DNA of 64,000 bases from Myrica gale (GCA_963930655.1 OZ005609.1:14581001-14645000), one strand, 5' to 3'; positions 35,330-48,203 are shown, numbered from the stretch's first letter. Made by a program: numbers and translations. Notes: a model not told the origin generated them from the letters alone.

Positions 35330-36031
35330 TTGGATATGAGTTTTTAAGAGTGTCACGGACTCATAGACGTGTACACACATTACGAATTTGCCTTCATATT
35401 GAGCTCTCGTAATCCCAACAGTGCCGTGATTATTTACGATCCAGTGACATTGTTAGTTGGTATTTTTATTCATTGACAGTATGTGAGGTGATATAGTTTT
35501 AAGGACAAAAGAAAAAAAAAAACTCTCTAAATGTCGCGCTTGCATAGACCGCTTATATATAAACAAGAGATTTAAATGAAAAGTTAATAGGTGATTCTAA
35601 TCAAACTGATGAACTTTGTATTCATTTTGGGATCAAAAAATTCAAGGAACGATAAAAGGGATTAAGATTTTAGTTATCTCTTGCCCGAATTACATGATAT
35701 AATTTAAAAAGAGATAGACACAATAAGTAAACCTCACACCATTACATATTATCAAGATAAAGTTTCGAGTACTGTAAGCCTTGTAAAGTGATCCATTTAT
35801 TATGTTTCCAAAACGTGCTGCCTGAGATTGTGAACCAACACGTCTGAAGCCCAGCCTTAATCGTTGCTGGTTTCAACCCTCTTTTACAAAACAAAATTGA
35901 AGGCCCAAAATTCAACCGGGCTGGAGTATTTTGGCCTTTCTCGGCCTTTTTTTGGTCGTGAGCATCACGTCCATTCATTGACCCCCAAGTCTTTCATTGG
36001 GCAGGACACGGGAGAGAAAAGAAGGAGAGAT
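35330..36031. other. upstream region of ERDJ3B, nothing further recognised
   Basis: No ORF with family features. The region includes the distal promoter of ERDJ3B. Confidence 0.4.
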
Positions 36032-36039
36032 CCACGTGG
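36032..36039. promoter_or_regulatory. G-box-type palindrome CCACGTGG
   Basis: A perfect 8-bp palindrome ~360 bases before the ERDJ3B ATG. CCACG-containing sites are bound by plant bZIP factors, including those of the unfolded-protein response, which induces ERdj3B in Arabidopsis. Use here is inferred. Confidence 0.45.
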
Positions 36040-36392
36040 AGAATTACTATAGGGTGGAACAGCCTTCAGCGTGATCTCATTGGCAGTTTCGGGAAGAACA
36101 CGTCGCAATGCGTAGTTACTCTGGCCGGTCTTCGAGTCATTCGATTCCCATTTTGTTGAATAAACAAAACGCAACGCGCTCTCTCTGTTTCTCAGGGACT
36201 CAAAACACTCGCCAAGTGCCATACCAGAGGAAGAGAGGGAGAGAGAGTGTTTCAGAAAGGAACGGTGATCTCGTTTGTCTCTTAGAAAACCCTAGTTTCC
36301 ACAATTCCCTTCAGCAAAGATCTGAAATCAAAGCTCTGAACTTGTTCGCTCTCCGGAGAGTTCCGACTCTCTCCCAATCACCTGGAGTCTCT

Positions 36393-39300
36393 ATGGCGCA
36401 TCGAAGAACAAAGCTCTTGTTCCTCCTTTGCGCTCTGTGCTACGCTCTCTCCGCCATTGCAGGGTTGCCCATCTTCTCTTCTCAGTCTCTTTCTCTCAAA
36501 TGCTTATTATTGACTATGATTTCAATGCTTATATTTGTTGTTTGCTGGTCAGGAAGAGCTACTACGACACACTGCAAGTGCCACGTGGTGCCCCCGACGA
36601 GCAGATCAAGAGGGCGTATAGAAAGCTCGCGTTGAAGTTCCATCCAGACAAGAACCCGGGAAATGAGGAGGCTAATAAGCGATTTGCCGAAATTAACAAC
36701 GGTAGTAACAATTTTTCATACGCCTTCTTTGATTGCTTTGCTGCAGATGCTATTAGTGTATTAATCATGACTGTTACTGGGCCTATGTATTTCTTCTAAT
36801 AGCGTACGAGGTGCTGTCTGATAGCGAAAAGAGGAATATATACGATAGGTATGGGGAAGAAGGGCTGAAACAGCATGCAGCTAGTGGAGGCGGCAGAGGT
36901 GGCGGAATGAATTTCCAAGACATTTTTAGCCAGTGAGATTTTCTTTATTGATACACTTTGCTTGTTGAATAGGAAGTTGCATTTAGGAATCTTGATTTTA
37001 GTCTATGCGCTTTACTTTGTTTTGGGCCTACAAATAATGAGACATACTGTCCCGTTTCCGGATTGTTGTTGCATTGGATTTCTCAGCTCTCTATATGACT
37101 CTTACCAAGTGAAATTTCCTGAGAACATAAAATGTCCTGCCCAGAAGTTAAAAGTTACTTGGAGGTGTGCCATGCAAAACAAGCAAAACATAGGCATTGG
37201 TGAAGGAATGGACAGGAATTGCGGCTGGTCTTTCTTTGCTCTTTTTTGCCGTTTACAACTCTCTCTGTATAGGAAATTGATGCAGCAGTGTATAAACATA
37301 TTAAAGGCCTAAAACCCATTTTTTTTACATTCCATGGCAATTGTTGGCTGGCGTTTGATGGAAAGACAAGTGGAAGAATGGCCCTGAAAGAGTTATGCAC
37401 CCTTGTGTTACATAATGCATTAGGTTAATAAAGTTGATTTTGGGATGCATATTATACTACATTTAGCATTGTTTTCATTAACTTAAGGTTGGAAGCCATT
37501 ATTGCACATGCAATTATCTGTAGGAGTGTAGTGACTTCTTGGAATTGAGTGGACAGATTGCTTTTCCTTGTTGCTTTTGTGACCTACCATCTATCTTGTA
37601 TCGTATGCATCAACAACGCACCTGTCTCTTTTTTACTGACTTGAGATTGCCTTCTAGGTTTTTTGGTGGTGGCCAAACGGAAGAGGAAGAGAGAGTCGTG
37701 AAAGGTGATGATGTGATTATTGATTTGGATGCAAGTTTGGAAGATTTATACATGGGAGGCTCCTTGAAGGTAATCTTATGATAGATATCTCGGAGAATGT
37801 ATGATAAATACATTCTCAGACAACAGAAGAAAAAAAAAATTTCCCTAGTGATTAACACTACGGGACTCACATGTCACTCCTGAGAAATTCTGATGGGAAT
37901 AGTTGAATTACTAACAATACCCATCATAATAATTGAACTACTAGATATGCCCTTATAAACAAAATATAAAAAAATTGGTCCAGAATGACTAACACTCTGG
38001 AACTCACATGTCACTCCTGATAAATTCTGATGGGAATAATTGAACTATTAACAGTACTCATGACCACCTTATTATCTAATATGTGGTTCTGTAGTCTAAT
38101 TTCTGTGCTATTTTGTACTATTCATTACTTTTATTTACTCTATGAACAAAAGAAGGAAATACTGGCCCAACTTATTATAAATGAGATTAAAGTTCGTTCA
38201 TAGCAGTGTATTTTTTGGTGTTTTCTTATTTTGCATGACCTTTTATGTGGGATTGATCAGGTTTGGAGGGAGAAAAACATTTTAAAGCCGGCCCCTGGCA
38301 AGAGACAGTGTAACTGTAGAAATGAGGTCTATCACAAGCAAATTGGTCCAGGGATGTTCCAGCAGATGACTGAGCAGGTATATAATGCCTCTTACCAATT
38401 CAGCAAAGTCAGTCTTTTGAAGGGTTTCCCTTATCTTTAGTTTCTAGGCAACAGTATTTATTTTCTTGTGGCTGCAGTGGTTGCCTTTATTTGGAAGTAT
38501 TTGCTAGCTCTTGCAGTGGCATCACCACTTGGGCCATTTTTTTCTGTCTTCATCTCTACATTGACCACTATCTCTTGGACATTGTTTCTTATATGATTAC
38601 ACGTCTCATATGCTCCTTCACTTTCAGGTCTGTGAACAATGCCCAAATGTCAAATATGAACGAGAAGGGTATTTCGTTACTGTTGACATTGAGAAAGGGA
38701 TGCAGGATGGCCAAGTAAGCTTTTATATTTTCCAATTTGTGTTCTATTTGCTCCTGACATTAATGTGATTTCACAATGACGTTCTGGACCTCTCTTGCAT
38801 GTTATTAGAAACTGCTTAGCCTCTTCTTGTTAACATGTATGTGACTGTATTTTTCAAAAAATTGAAAGCAATGTATTTGTGATACAAAAGAGTTCCACTT
38901 ACTGAAATGTTTGAATTGGAGGAACCCCCAAAAGCAGTGTGCCTCAGCACTTTAATCTGAAGTGTTTTTGGATTTTAGTGAAAAGATCATTCTTTAAGTA
39001 GTCGAAAGAGAGAGAAGGGGAAAAATAAAGCAAGAAAATGAAAGGAAAAAAAGATAGCTAAAGCAACACTCTTGTCATCCATATGTGGAATGCTGCTCTC
39101 TCTCAATTACTAACATTTGTAAATGTAATTCGATCTTGATTTTTGGTGTAATTCATATGCTTCTCACAGGAGGTTGTTTTCTATGAAGATGGTGAGCCCA
39201 TAATAGATGGAGAAACTGGAGACCTACGGGTGAGCTCCTTAACATCCGTTTAGTGATGGGTTTTGTGCATCTACTGTCTGCTAACAATTTATATCGTTCT

Positions 39301-39965
39301 TTGGGCAGTTTCATATACGAACAGCGCCCCATGATCGCTTCAAAAGGGAAGGCAATGACTTGCACACTTCTGTTACCATAACACTGGTAGGTATCCCTGA
39401 ATTCAGGATTCAGTGCAAGCAATAGCTGCAGTTATGGGTCAAAACACAGTGGATATCTGTAGTAGATTGAAATTTTAGGGTAACTTTGATTTAGTATGAG
39501 GGTTGTAGATTGTCCAAGCAAACATCAGACGTGGGTATCGTCAATTTGCCAGTTTGTCTTTTTAATCTTTGTTCTTTTGAAACTGAAGTACATGTGGAGT
39601 TGATTTTCTGCACCCTCTTCAGGTTCAAGCACTCGTTGGTTTTGAGAAGACACTTAAACATCTTGATGACCATTTGGTGGACATCAGCACAAAGGTAAGG
39701 CAGGACATGTCCTCTGGCTTCTTTTTGTATCACTGAGATCAGGGGTTGAGTAGGTGGAAGAAACTATAATTAGCTACTTGCTTGACATGACTGTTTTACC
39801 ACTCAGGGAATTACTAAGCCCAAGGAAGTGAGAAAATTCAAGGGGGAGGGGATGCCTTTGCACTTTAACACAAAGAAAGGGGATCTGTATGTCAAATTTG
39901 AGGTTTTATTCCCAACCTCATTAACAGAGGACCAGAAGTCGAAGATCAAGGACGTTCTTGGTTAG
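36393..39965 (+). CDS. ERDJ3B: ER-lumenal DnaJ co-chaperone ERdj3B
   Basis: Ten coding exons: 36393-36463, 36553-36701, 36803-36932, 37658-37769, 38261-38377, 38628-38714, 39170-39229, 39309-39386, 39623-39694 and 39807-39965. All have GT-AG introns, and the sum is 1035 bp or 344 residues (Arabidopsis ERdj3B is of about the same length). Residues 1-24 are a signal peptide ([17 protein letters not shown]). The J domain follows, with HPD at 54-56. Next come a Gly-rich/GF segment with FSQFFGGG, the substrate-binding domain with the ERdj3 cysteine pairs CNC (171-173) and CEQC (195-198), and a C-terminal dimerisation domain. It recruits BiP to clients in the ER lumen; in Arabidopsis it works with SDF2 and BiP in folding receptor kinases such as EFR. 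The chosen ATG (CTCTATGGCG) puts the signal peptide at the N-terminus. Another in-frame ATG lies at 36108. The gene looks fully functional. Confidence 0.97.
37850..38056 (+). repeat. direct repeats in ERDJ3B intron 4
   Basis: ACTCACATGTCACTCCTGA with AAATTCTGATGGGAATA and ATTGAA occurs at ~37865 and ~38001, a spacing of ~136 bp. These are probably remnants of a small duplicated insertion. Confidence 0.85.
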
Positions 39966-41177
39966 GGGTATAGGTAAAACATTTTTGTTTGGGTTCCAAG
40001 CCGTGCCTACTGTAAGATGATGACACTGACCCTGAAGTTTCGCCTTTTCTTACTGGCTTCTTTCCATTTTTATACTTTTTGCTTTAGCAGTATTTTTCTA
40101 AGATGTTTTTGTAGCCATTTTGGAAGACTGTTTGTCCCCCCATCGGCCGTATAGTTTATCCCTTGTTCAAGGAATAACAGATGCTGAGTATCAAATGTAC
40201 TGAAATGTTTCATTTTCCGCACAGTTCTCTTTTTCAATCAGTTTTGAAAACGGGAGCATCTTTTGGCTTGCTTTTTCTGTGACTGGTTCCTCGTTCTGTG
40301 ATGTGGCTTATGGTATGCATCAGATGCACGAGTCTGGCGCAAATAAAATTGGTGAGTGGTTTGCAATCGATGACTGAGCAAGTCAACCCGAAAAACAAAA
40401 AGATCACTTAGAAACTCAAATCGACGGTCGTGATCACTTGGTCACTCGTTCATTCTGTGAGCCACACGGGTCGGTCACCCACCATTTAAACCACCCAGAC
40501 ATTCCTCCTTGTCCGAAACCTAAACCACAGCCATCGACGTGTCGTCGTCTCCAAATGGGAGGAGTAGCTCTATGGAAGAGAACTCTTTATATAGTTGACA
40601 ATAATCTGTAAGTAAACTCTTCTCGGCGCCAGTCCATTCTCATCAAGACTGACTTATAGGTGTTCCTCGGCTGTTTTGCAGAACTTAAAAAATCCGTTGC
40701 ACTACCATATATAGCGGATGAACTGAAAAATCAGCTCGAATTTTCTTTTCTTTTCCTTCTACCCAAATGATGAGATTTGAACGGATGATTCGTATATGGT
40801 GAGCCAAAACCTATTTTGGAAATATCTGAAATTCTGCTCAATTCTCTCATCTTGGTCTACTTTGCCATGTAGAAGCTTTCCTTTTTCTCATCTAAAATTT
40901 GGAAGGAATACTAGCCGTTGGAAAATCTCTACGAAGTTTGAAATTGCTTCATTACAAATAGTCTCTTATATTTCGGACAACTAAATGACGAAAACTTCGG
41001 TAGATCTTCCACATAAGCAACATATTGGGAAGAAGAAAAAATATTCGTAGGAATTGAACCATGATATCTGGTCGCTGTGCAGCTTGCAAGTATTTGAGAA
41101 GATGTCCTTCCCATTGCATTTTCTCTCCATATTTCCCTCCCAATTATCCTCAAAGATTTGCTTCCGTTCATAGAATC
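39966..41177. other. ERDJ3B 3' UTR and intergenic sequence
   Basis: The first ~250 bases fit a 3' UTR. Nothing else is recognised. Confidence 0.45.
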
Positions 41178-41180
41178 TAT

Positions 41181-41207
41181 GGGTGTGTTTGAGAGTTGTT
41201 TTTAAGT
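41181..41207 (+). repeat. left 27-bp terminal-type inverted repeat
   Basis: Starts GGGTGTGTTTGAGAGTTG and is the reverse complement, with one mismatch, of 59283-59309. TAT precedes it (41178-41180) and also follows the right copy. A partial inverted match (CACACTCTCAAACCC, 41234-41248) lies just inside, so it might instead be one end of a small MITE. Confidence 0.75.
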
Positions 41208-41259
41208 GAGTTTCTCATGTTTTAAATCTCGGAAACACACTCTCAAACCCAAACAACTA

Positions 41260-44200
41260 ATTTTGGCCCCTACGGAGATATGACCTACGAAAATTCACTT
41301 GCCCGACCTAACCACTTCATCATTTCTATCAATTGAAATTCCCATTTCATCCGGCCCTACCACTTCATCGTGTCCAAGACTCCAACCTAACTTCTTCGCA
41401 CTCTTTCCCCCAATTTCTACCACTGCTCCTCATTTTGAACCTAACTGTTCCGGCCCTGCCACCGCATGTTCTTCCGGCCCTTCTCCTTCCTCTGCCCAGT
41501 CAGTGAGCCCGAAACTCTCCTGCCTCCTCCACGGTGAATGAACCCTCAATTGCTCCTGCCTCCTGCACCGTCACCGAACCCGGAACTGCCACCCTTCGGC
41601 AGGTGGTGACACAGTTGGTGTTGGCCTTTTGAAATGCAGAATGCAAAGCCACATATGAGTGAGCGGTTCCATTAACAAGTGAGTAAAATTCTTCCACTTT
41701 TCATGTTCATCTTCTCGAATTTGTGTTCTGTGCTGAAATTGTTATGCTGAAATTGTTCTGCGAAAAAGGGCCTGATTATTTTGGTAAATTGTTGTTGTTT
41801 TCCCCTGAATTTCAATCTCGGTTGTTTGTGTACGAGGGTTTCTCTCTTTTGGCTGATTGGGATTTTGTAATGCCCAATGCTCCAACTGCTACTAATACGC
41901 TTAACAGTAAGCCGAGAGAGGAAAATAACCATGACTGTGATCGATTTGGGAGGACAGCGAAAGAGAGACCAAAGGGTACGCCCATCCTCCACGAGGGTGC
42001 AATAATAGTGAAGGTCCACTTGCAAGTATGAAAAACAACTACGGATATTTTGCAACATAGGTCCAAGAGATTTCACTTCCGACACGCGAAAGCTCTGTCA
42101 CACATCTTAGTGTCTCAAAACGCATGCTATCGAATGAGTTGACAGATCCAATTTCCACGCCTCCCCTAGATAGATGAGGGGACATATATTCATGTTAATG
42201 TATATGTTGTTGCTGGAAAAATATTTGTTTATATGGGGTGCAGGTGAGACACACATTGACATCTAGTGTTAGATGTCTCTTGCTGAGGTCCTATATCCAC
42301 GACCCCAAAAAATGTGTTTATCTAGTAATGGATACTGTGATTGTTTTGTTTTCTTTGTCCTAGTTGACTAATCAAATGCCATAATGATTAACACATGAAA
42401 TAGAACAATTAGGAGTGCAAGCAAAATTGCAGCTGCTTCCGCCCTCCTGCAGCGTGTGAAATCAGGCCTCGTATGAGATGTTAGAATATTTGGTGATGAT
42501 GCCAAACACTACCGAGCGGTGAAGAGATCAATATATCTGAGTACTTTGCAAGTCTTGCAAAGAATCATTAAGGGTCCAAGGGATGTGGTTGAAGGGGAGC
42601 CTTTGATGCTTAAGTCAAGGAAATTATAGAGCACATATATGAGAACTGATAATGCAGAATGAATCTTAAGGGATGCATACCTTACCATTTATAGATTAAG
42701 AGAGGTACAATTGTAATAGGATTGAACTGCTCGGCTGGTTAGGACTTTCAATTCTATAAGGGGGTGAGGAGAGGGAAGGAAGAATGGACGTGGAGGCGAA
42801 AGTTTGTGACTTGGGGCATTGTGCTTCAATTCATTGGTAGATATCTTATTCTTGCAGGGGTTTTAGGGGTTAAGAGTTGACGAAGAGATTGGAACTTCGC
42901 GCTAGTTCGTCCAGACACTCGAGCCCCTCTCATCCTTGGCCCTGTTTTTAAAAACATACTTTTGACCAATACATTGAATAATTTCGAATATGCAACCTTT
43001 GCAACCTAGCCTTCAGTAAGATACTCTTTTACTGAGACCTCTCATCTAGTAAGATACTTCCCTGTTCATCCTTTCTATGCCATATGCAACTGCAGAATGA
43101 TCACTCAAATTTGGAATTTCAACAAGAGAGATAAAATTGCTTGCAGCTTGAATGAATTTACTACTGCATGGTTGTGCGTTTTCATTCTGTTCTATGCGGA
43201 TAGAGCTGTGAATCAAAATATTGCGTGGTTACCTATATTATAATGGACAAGTGAAGAGCTTTAGAACAAACACACTTGTTAACAGAAGAACTGAATGAAA
43301 TATTAATGCATGTTGCAGTCAATTTGCCTCATTGGATTAAAATGATGACACCCCAATACATTGAATAATTTCGAATAAAACTAGTCCCTCATTTCTGTTT
43401 TGTCTCTTTCTTTTTGCTTTTTGATTTCACAGGGAAGTGCATGAGCTGCGGTGGCTTCCATAACATCTGACCAGGACATTGGTGAGGCCCCTTAACTCGA
43501 ATTTGTCCACGTTGGTCAGTGGTTGTAGTGAAGTGGGATTAGTCTTTAATCTAAAACCAGACAGTCAAAAAGATTCAAACTAAATATTTGAATTAATTCA
43601 TCTTCTTTGTGCATTGAGATAAAAGCTTTTGTTTCCTCTTTTATACAACTAGATGTGCTGCAGAAGCCTTGTGTGTAATATTGCAGACCCTATAAGTCTT
43701 GTCATAAAAGAATGGTGGTTCCCATAGGGTACAATTATATCATTCTTGATAACATGGGATATAATTCTTGGACTTATTTCGTTTTCTTTGCTTGATCTGC
43801 TGTCATCACTTTTGGCACCACTTTTGAGTTGTAGTATGATGTGAGGAATTCTGTATTGGAATGGTCCATTCTTCTACTTGATAACTGAAACCGCAGGTTT
43901 GTAAACCTTGGTCCCTTATTTTCTCTTCAAAACATTAGTCCTACTCATATTCACCTGCCTTTTACATATTGCTAATCTTTCAATATTGAACCATTGACAG
44001 CGGATCATTGGAGTTTGTTGTTCCTCTAGCAGATTCATCCATATTTTTCCCCATTTCTGTGCAGTTCTCAGCTACTAACACATTAGGTTCGCTGCTCCAA
44101 CCTTTCAGCAAGGCATTCTTATTCAATTTGTGAAGATCAATTTTTTTTGTCTTTTGATATTTGGTTGCATGAGGAACAAGAATCAAATTAGACCGATATC

Positions 44201-44400
44201 TCTTGCGAACATATTGTAACAAAGTGGGGCAAAAATATAATAGAACAAAAGTAGAATTTGACATCAGAAGTAGAGGTAATTTCATGAGAGCTGTTCGAAT
44301 TTTTTTTACCGATCTTTGTAGTAGTAGAATGATTAACCCAACAGGATATTGCAAGTTCAAGTTTCATATATTAGTTTATTTAGACATTCATTAAAAGCTA
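41260..44400. other. non-coding, nothing recognised
   Basis: Reading frames here (for example 41723-42031) show no family features. Splice-like and polyA-like motifs occur, but no exon chain can be supported. Confidence 0.35.
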
Positions 44401-44410
44401 TTTAATAGAT

Positions 44411-44491
44411 TATCTGCCTGCAAACATGTTGATTTGTTTGCAGGCAGATATATGTGATCCTTAAGGGCATATAGCTTATCTGCCTGCAAAC
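44411..44491. repeat. perfect 15-bp hairpin plus third copy of the arm
   Basis: TATCTGCCTGCAAAC (44411-44425), a 10-base loop, then GTTTGCAGGCAGATA (44436-44450). The same arm recurs at 44477-44491, with AAGGGCATATA(G/A)CT modules around it (also near 44580). Confidence 0.9.
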
Positions 44492-44859
44492 ATTCATTTG
44501 TAATCCTTAAGAATGAATTAACTATATGTGAGACATTTATTATTATCATCAATCGGCGAAATCACAATAGCTGCTTTGTTAAGGGCATATAACTTTCATA
44601 ATCAATTATAGGATAGAAAATGTTTGAAATTTCTGATTTGACTAAGAATGCTCTAGGTTAGTGTAAATTGTGTCTTGCTATGAACAAATAAAAGGAGAAT
44701 TGTTTATCAAAGCCATGTGTATCCGGTTGATAGTTCGAAGGCTCTTCATTGGTTTGTCTGTGTTAGACCCATCAAATTCATACAAGCTGATTTATTTATT
44801 TTCTTATTTGATTGTTGTATATTATTTTTAAGTTGTAAGATATATTTATGTGTCTACAG

Positions 44860-46167
44860 ATGGGGAAAGGAAAAAATTCACCCAACACCCGATCGAAGTC
44901 CAAGAACAAGACTAATATGAAGACCTCTAATCCGACGAAGACCAAGAACAAGAAGAAGACCAAAACCATCCAATCCAAAGTAAGGATAAATGAATCCAAA
45001 AACTTTGACAATACTCGGTTTGTTGACCATAATGCTGAAAAGGTCTTCAACAATCACTTTCTGAATAAATCTGTTGTTGCCGAGCGTGTGGTTGCCCTCG
45101 ATGAACTTCGTCATACATCTATTCCTTCTATATTCTGAGCTCGAGATTAGAAGCCCCTTCTCAATCCTGTTTCTCCTCTCTCAAAACTGCTTGTACGAGA
45201 GTTTTATGCCAACATCCATGCTATTGACAAAGCTTCCAGCTCATTCACAGTATATATACGGGGTAATTACCTTTGTGTGACCCCTACTCTTATAGCCAAT
45301 TTATATGACTTACATCGTGTTCCTGACCCTACCTTTCCTTATGCTGATGATGAGGCTCCTTCCATGGATGCTATGACCACTCTCTTGTTTGGTCATCCCG
45401 TGGCATATTTAGGTGAGGCCTTAAGTACAAGTCACTTTATCGTCGAGAATCACGTGCTCACTAGGATTGTGTGCACTAATCTATTTCCTGTGAAACACAT
45501 AACGGTATTAACGTTGGACCGAGTCCGGTTTCTTTTTGCGTTACTCAGTGCTGCTTCAATAGATATCGCCTCGCACATTTGCTGGTACATGCTTGAGGTG
45601 TATCGAAATGCCTCTGCCAATCAGAGTCTTCCTTTTCCCTGCCTTGTTAACCGGTTGCTCGCCTCCTCCAGCTCCATACCTTCCATTGATGGTGAGGCAG
45701 CTATTGATTTGCATGGACCCATCGGATTACATTCTATATCTCTGAGCAAGGCACAACTTCATAAAAAGAAGAGTCCTTCTGCTGGTGCTGAGGTTCCATC
45801 ATCCTCTCAAGGGCTGAGCTCTAGTCAGCCCGTTGAAAATAGTCGGTCATCCACCCCAGTTAATCCTTTTGCTACACCATCTGCAGCCCATCTTGACCAA
45901 GTATGCACATATCTTGTGGACAAAGCTAATATACTTATTGAGCGCTCTGATTTCACTGTGAGTCAAATAGTTCAGCTGAAGAACAATTCTGTTGCAATAA
46001 AATCTCAGCTAAAGCGCATACAGGAACATCTTGGTATTACGATTGGTGTTCCTTCTGCAGCTCCTCCCGATACATCTGCTCCCAGACGACTAAATCCTTC
46101 ATCCAGTGACACGGCTGCCACTTCTGAAACCAGTGGTTCTACTGCCAGTGAAACTGTGAGTGGGTAG
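44860..46167 (+). pseudogene. putative plant transposon protein (Transposase_32-like) with two stops
   Basis: ATG at 44860 follows a splice-acceptor-like TCTACAG. A Lys-rich leader (KNKKKTKTIQSK) is followed by the conserved block FVDHNAEKVFNNHFLNKSVV. In the same frame after two stops come LLVREFYANIHAI (45190 on), FTVYIRGNYLCVTPTLIANL and a C-terminal helical/Ser-Pro-rich part ending at 46167. These are the marks of the plant domain annotated as 'putative plant transposon protein' (Pfam family also called Transposase_32), usually linked to retroelement or transposon remnants and of unknown function. Stops are TGA at 45136-45138 and TAG at 45148-45150. The remaining 296 codons stay open. An intron removing the stops is possible but I see no obvious pair of sites. 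Confidence 0.65.
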
Positions 46168-47740
46168 ATCTTCCCGCAGCTGCTTGTAGAAGTTTTTGAG
46201 AGGGCAAGTTAGTAATTTACTTTTGTCTCTGGATCTGCTGCTAATGTTTCTAAGTATTAAGTGTATTTTTTCTGCTCTGTTTTTGTTTGTAACTTTGTGT
46301 TTATGATATTTCAGACCTTCGACTCAGTGAACAGCTGAAGGAGTGCATTTGGCTTACTCTTTTTCTGATGTATTGCACAAAATGGTTGACAGTTGTTCAT
46401 TTCCAGGGTTTCATATTTTGAGGTTTAGGTACAGGTTTCATTTTGTTGAGGTTGTTATTACTAAGCACAAATCTATTAGTCACATCTTTTGATGTCATTG
46501 TCAATGACAACTTTCTCGTTTCTTGGACTTTTGACAATGAATCAGATATGTTGTATGTGAATCGGAATTGTAATGTTGTCTTGAAAATGTGGTTACATGT
46601 TGTCGTTCTCCACCAAATTATGTTACTCTTACTAATGTCCAAATTATGTTACTCTTACTAATGTAGTTTATTGCAAGAATGTGCGTAAATATATGTTGAA
46701 AATGTTTTGTAATTTGTAATCCCCATGAATTTTGCAAAAATTTACTGTTATTTAATATTCACATTTTAATTTTTATTTCCGGTGGATCTTATATTATTCT
46801 AATTTAATTTGAAGAGCCAATTTCTTTACTCATTTTCTTCAGGTAAGTTTCATTGAATTGAAGGCAATCTTAGCATCTGCTTATTTTTATCGTTTAATGA
46901 AAAATGTTTTTCATGTTTCTTTTGCTAAATTGAAATATTTGTTGAGGAGGGTACTTTTTGATTTTTCTTGTGTAGTTTATATTTATCCAATTAAAAATAT
47001 TGTATGAAAAACTACAAAAAGAACAACGAGGTTATTTTTCGTGACCCATTAATAGAGGTAAGCTACTAGTTGAGCCATTAGAAGACTTTGGAAACCATTT
47101 TACGTAGAAGAAAGTGAGCCCAATTTTCTATCTTACCAAAGTCTACAATTTTTGTGACAATTATGAAAAAAATTACAACTACAGCTGGAGACAGGCACGA
47201 GCTAAGCAAAATATTTTTTAGATTGATTTACAGTTATTGTTTGTATGATTCACGAGCAACGGTATAAGTTATAAATTTCCTTGGGCGAGGGGTAGTTCAT
47301 TGTGGAGCTGAACCGATGCGGTAATTCGTAACTCTTGCATGTGCGCGTCATATAGTCTACTCGCGCACACCGTTGCACGTAAACATTTAATTTTAACTCA
47401 GGCATGATGTCAAAATTTTACGTATGCACTTGACAGTGAAGTATAAGTCTTCCTCCTGAGTTGCTGTATAGTTTGTGTTTTTTAATATATAGACAAAACA
47501 ACTGCTGGTGTATATTAATTTATAATTTATGTTTTTTAATATAAGTTATATTTGAAACAGTTGGTGTTTACCGATCTTCTGACCTATAATATAAGTTTTA
47601 ATGTGTATATACGTTGAAACATTTTGGTACATATTTGTTTTACTTTGGTACTTGTTTTACTTTGGTACATATTTGTTTTACTACGAATCTTTTTCCTTCC
47701 TCGATTCTCATTAAAATGGTATTTATTGTCGGTCACTATC
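46168..47740. other. AT-rich non-coding
   Basis: Holds a 24-bp tandem duplication (AAATTATGTTACTCTTACTA, 46615-46663); otherwise nothing recognised. Confidence 0.4.
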
Positions 47741-48020
47741 TCTATCTTGACAGTATTATTGAGTTGTCAATTTTATTATCTATCTTGATAGCGTTCAGTA
47801 TCCTGAGTTGTCATTTTATTGTGTCTCTGAGTTGAGTTGTCAAGATGTCTATATCCTGACTTGTCATTGTTGAGTGGTCAATTTTATTATCTATCTTGAT
47901 AGCGTTCAGTATCCTGAGTTGTCATTTTATCATGTATCTGAGTTGAGTTGTCAAGATGTCTGTATCCTGAGTTGTCATTGTTATGTTCACTATTTCTTGA
48001 GTTGTCATTGTTATAGTCGG
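47735..48020 (+). repeat. 111-bp tandem repeat with GAGTTGTCA sub-units
   Basis: TGATAGCGTTCAGTATCCTG with flanking GTCAATTTTATTATCTATCT recurs at 47778 and 47889. Within and after each unit, (T)GAGTTGTCA(T/A) recurs about ten times. It lies 200-450 bp before the first SANT gene. Confidence 0.88.
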
Positions 48021-48203
48021 TGTAGGATAGTACTAATAACCATTAACACAGGACATTACAACAACATATATCTCTTCTTTGACCCAAATTTAATGCATTT
48101 ATCTCATATCAATTTTTTTCCCTTCAACTCATTCCCTGCATAATAAATAGAGGCCAGAGTTGGGGTGAAGTAACACCATTTCATCAGGCACACAGCTGGA
48201 GAA

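Noticed and set aside
36108..36635. Separate 175-codon gene upstream of ERDJ3B
   Set aside because: It is the in-frame upstream extension of ERDJ3B exon 1 reading on into intron 1, not a separate gene.
41723..42031. 102-codon frame between ERDJ3B and the Harbinger genes
   Set aside because: No domain, no splice partners, and opposite-strand frames overlap it equally well.
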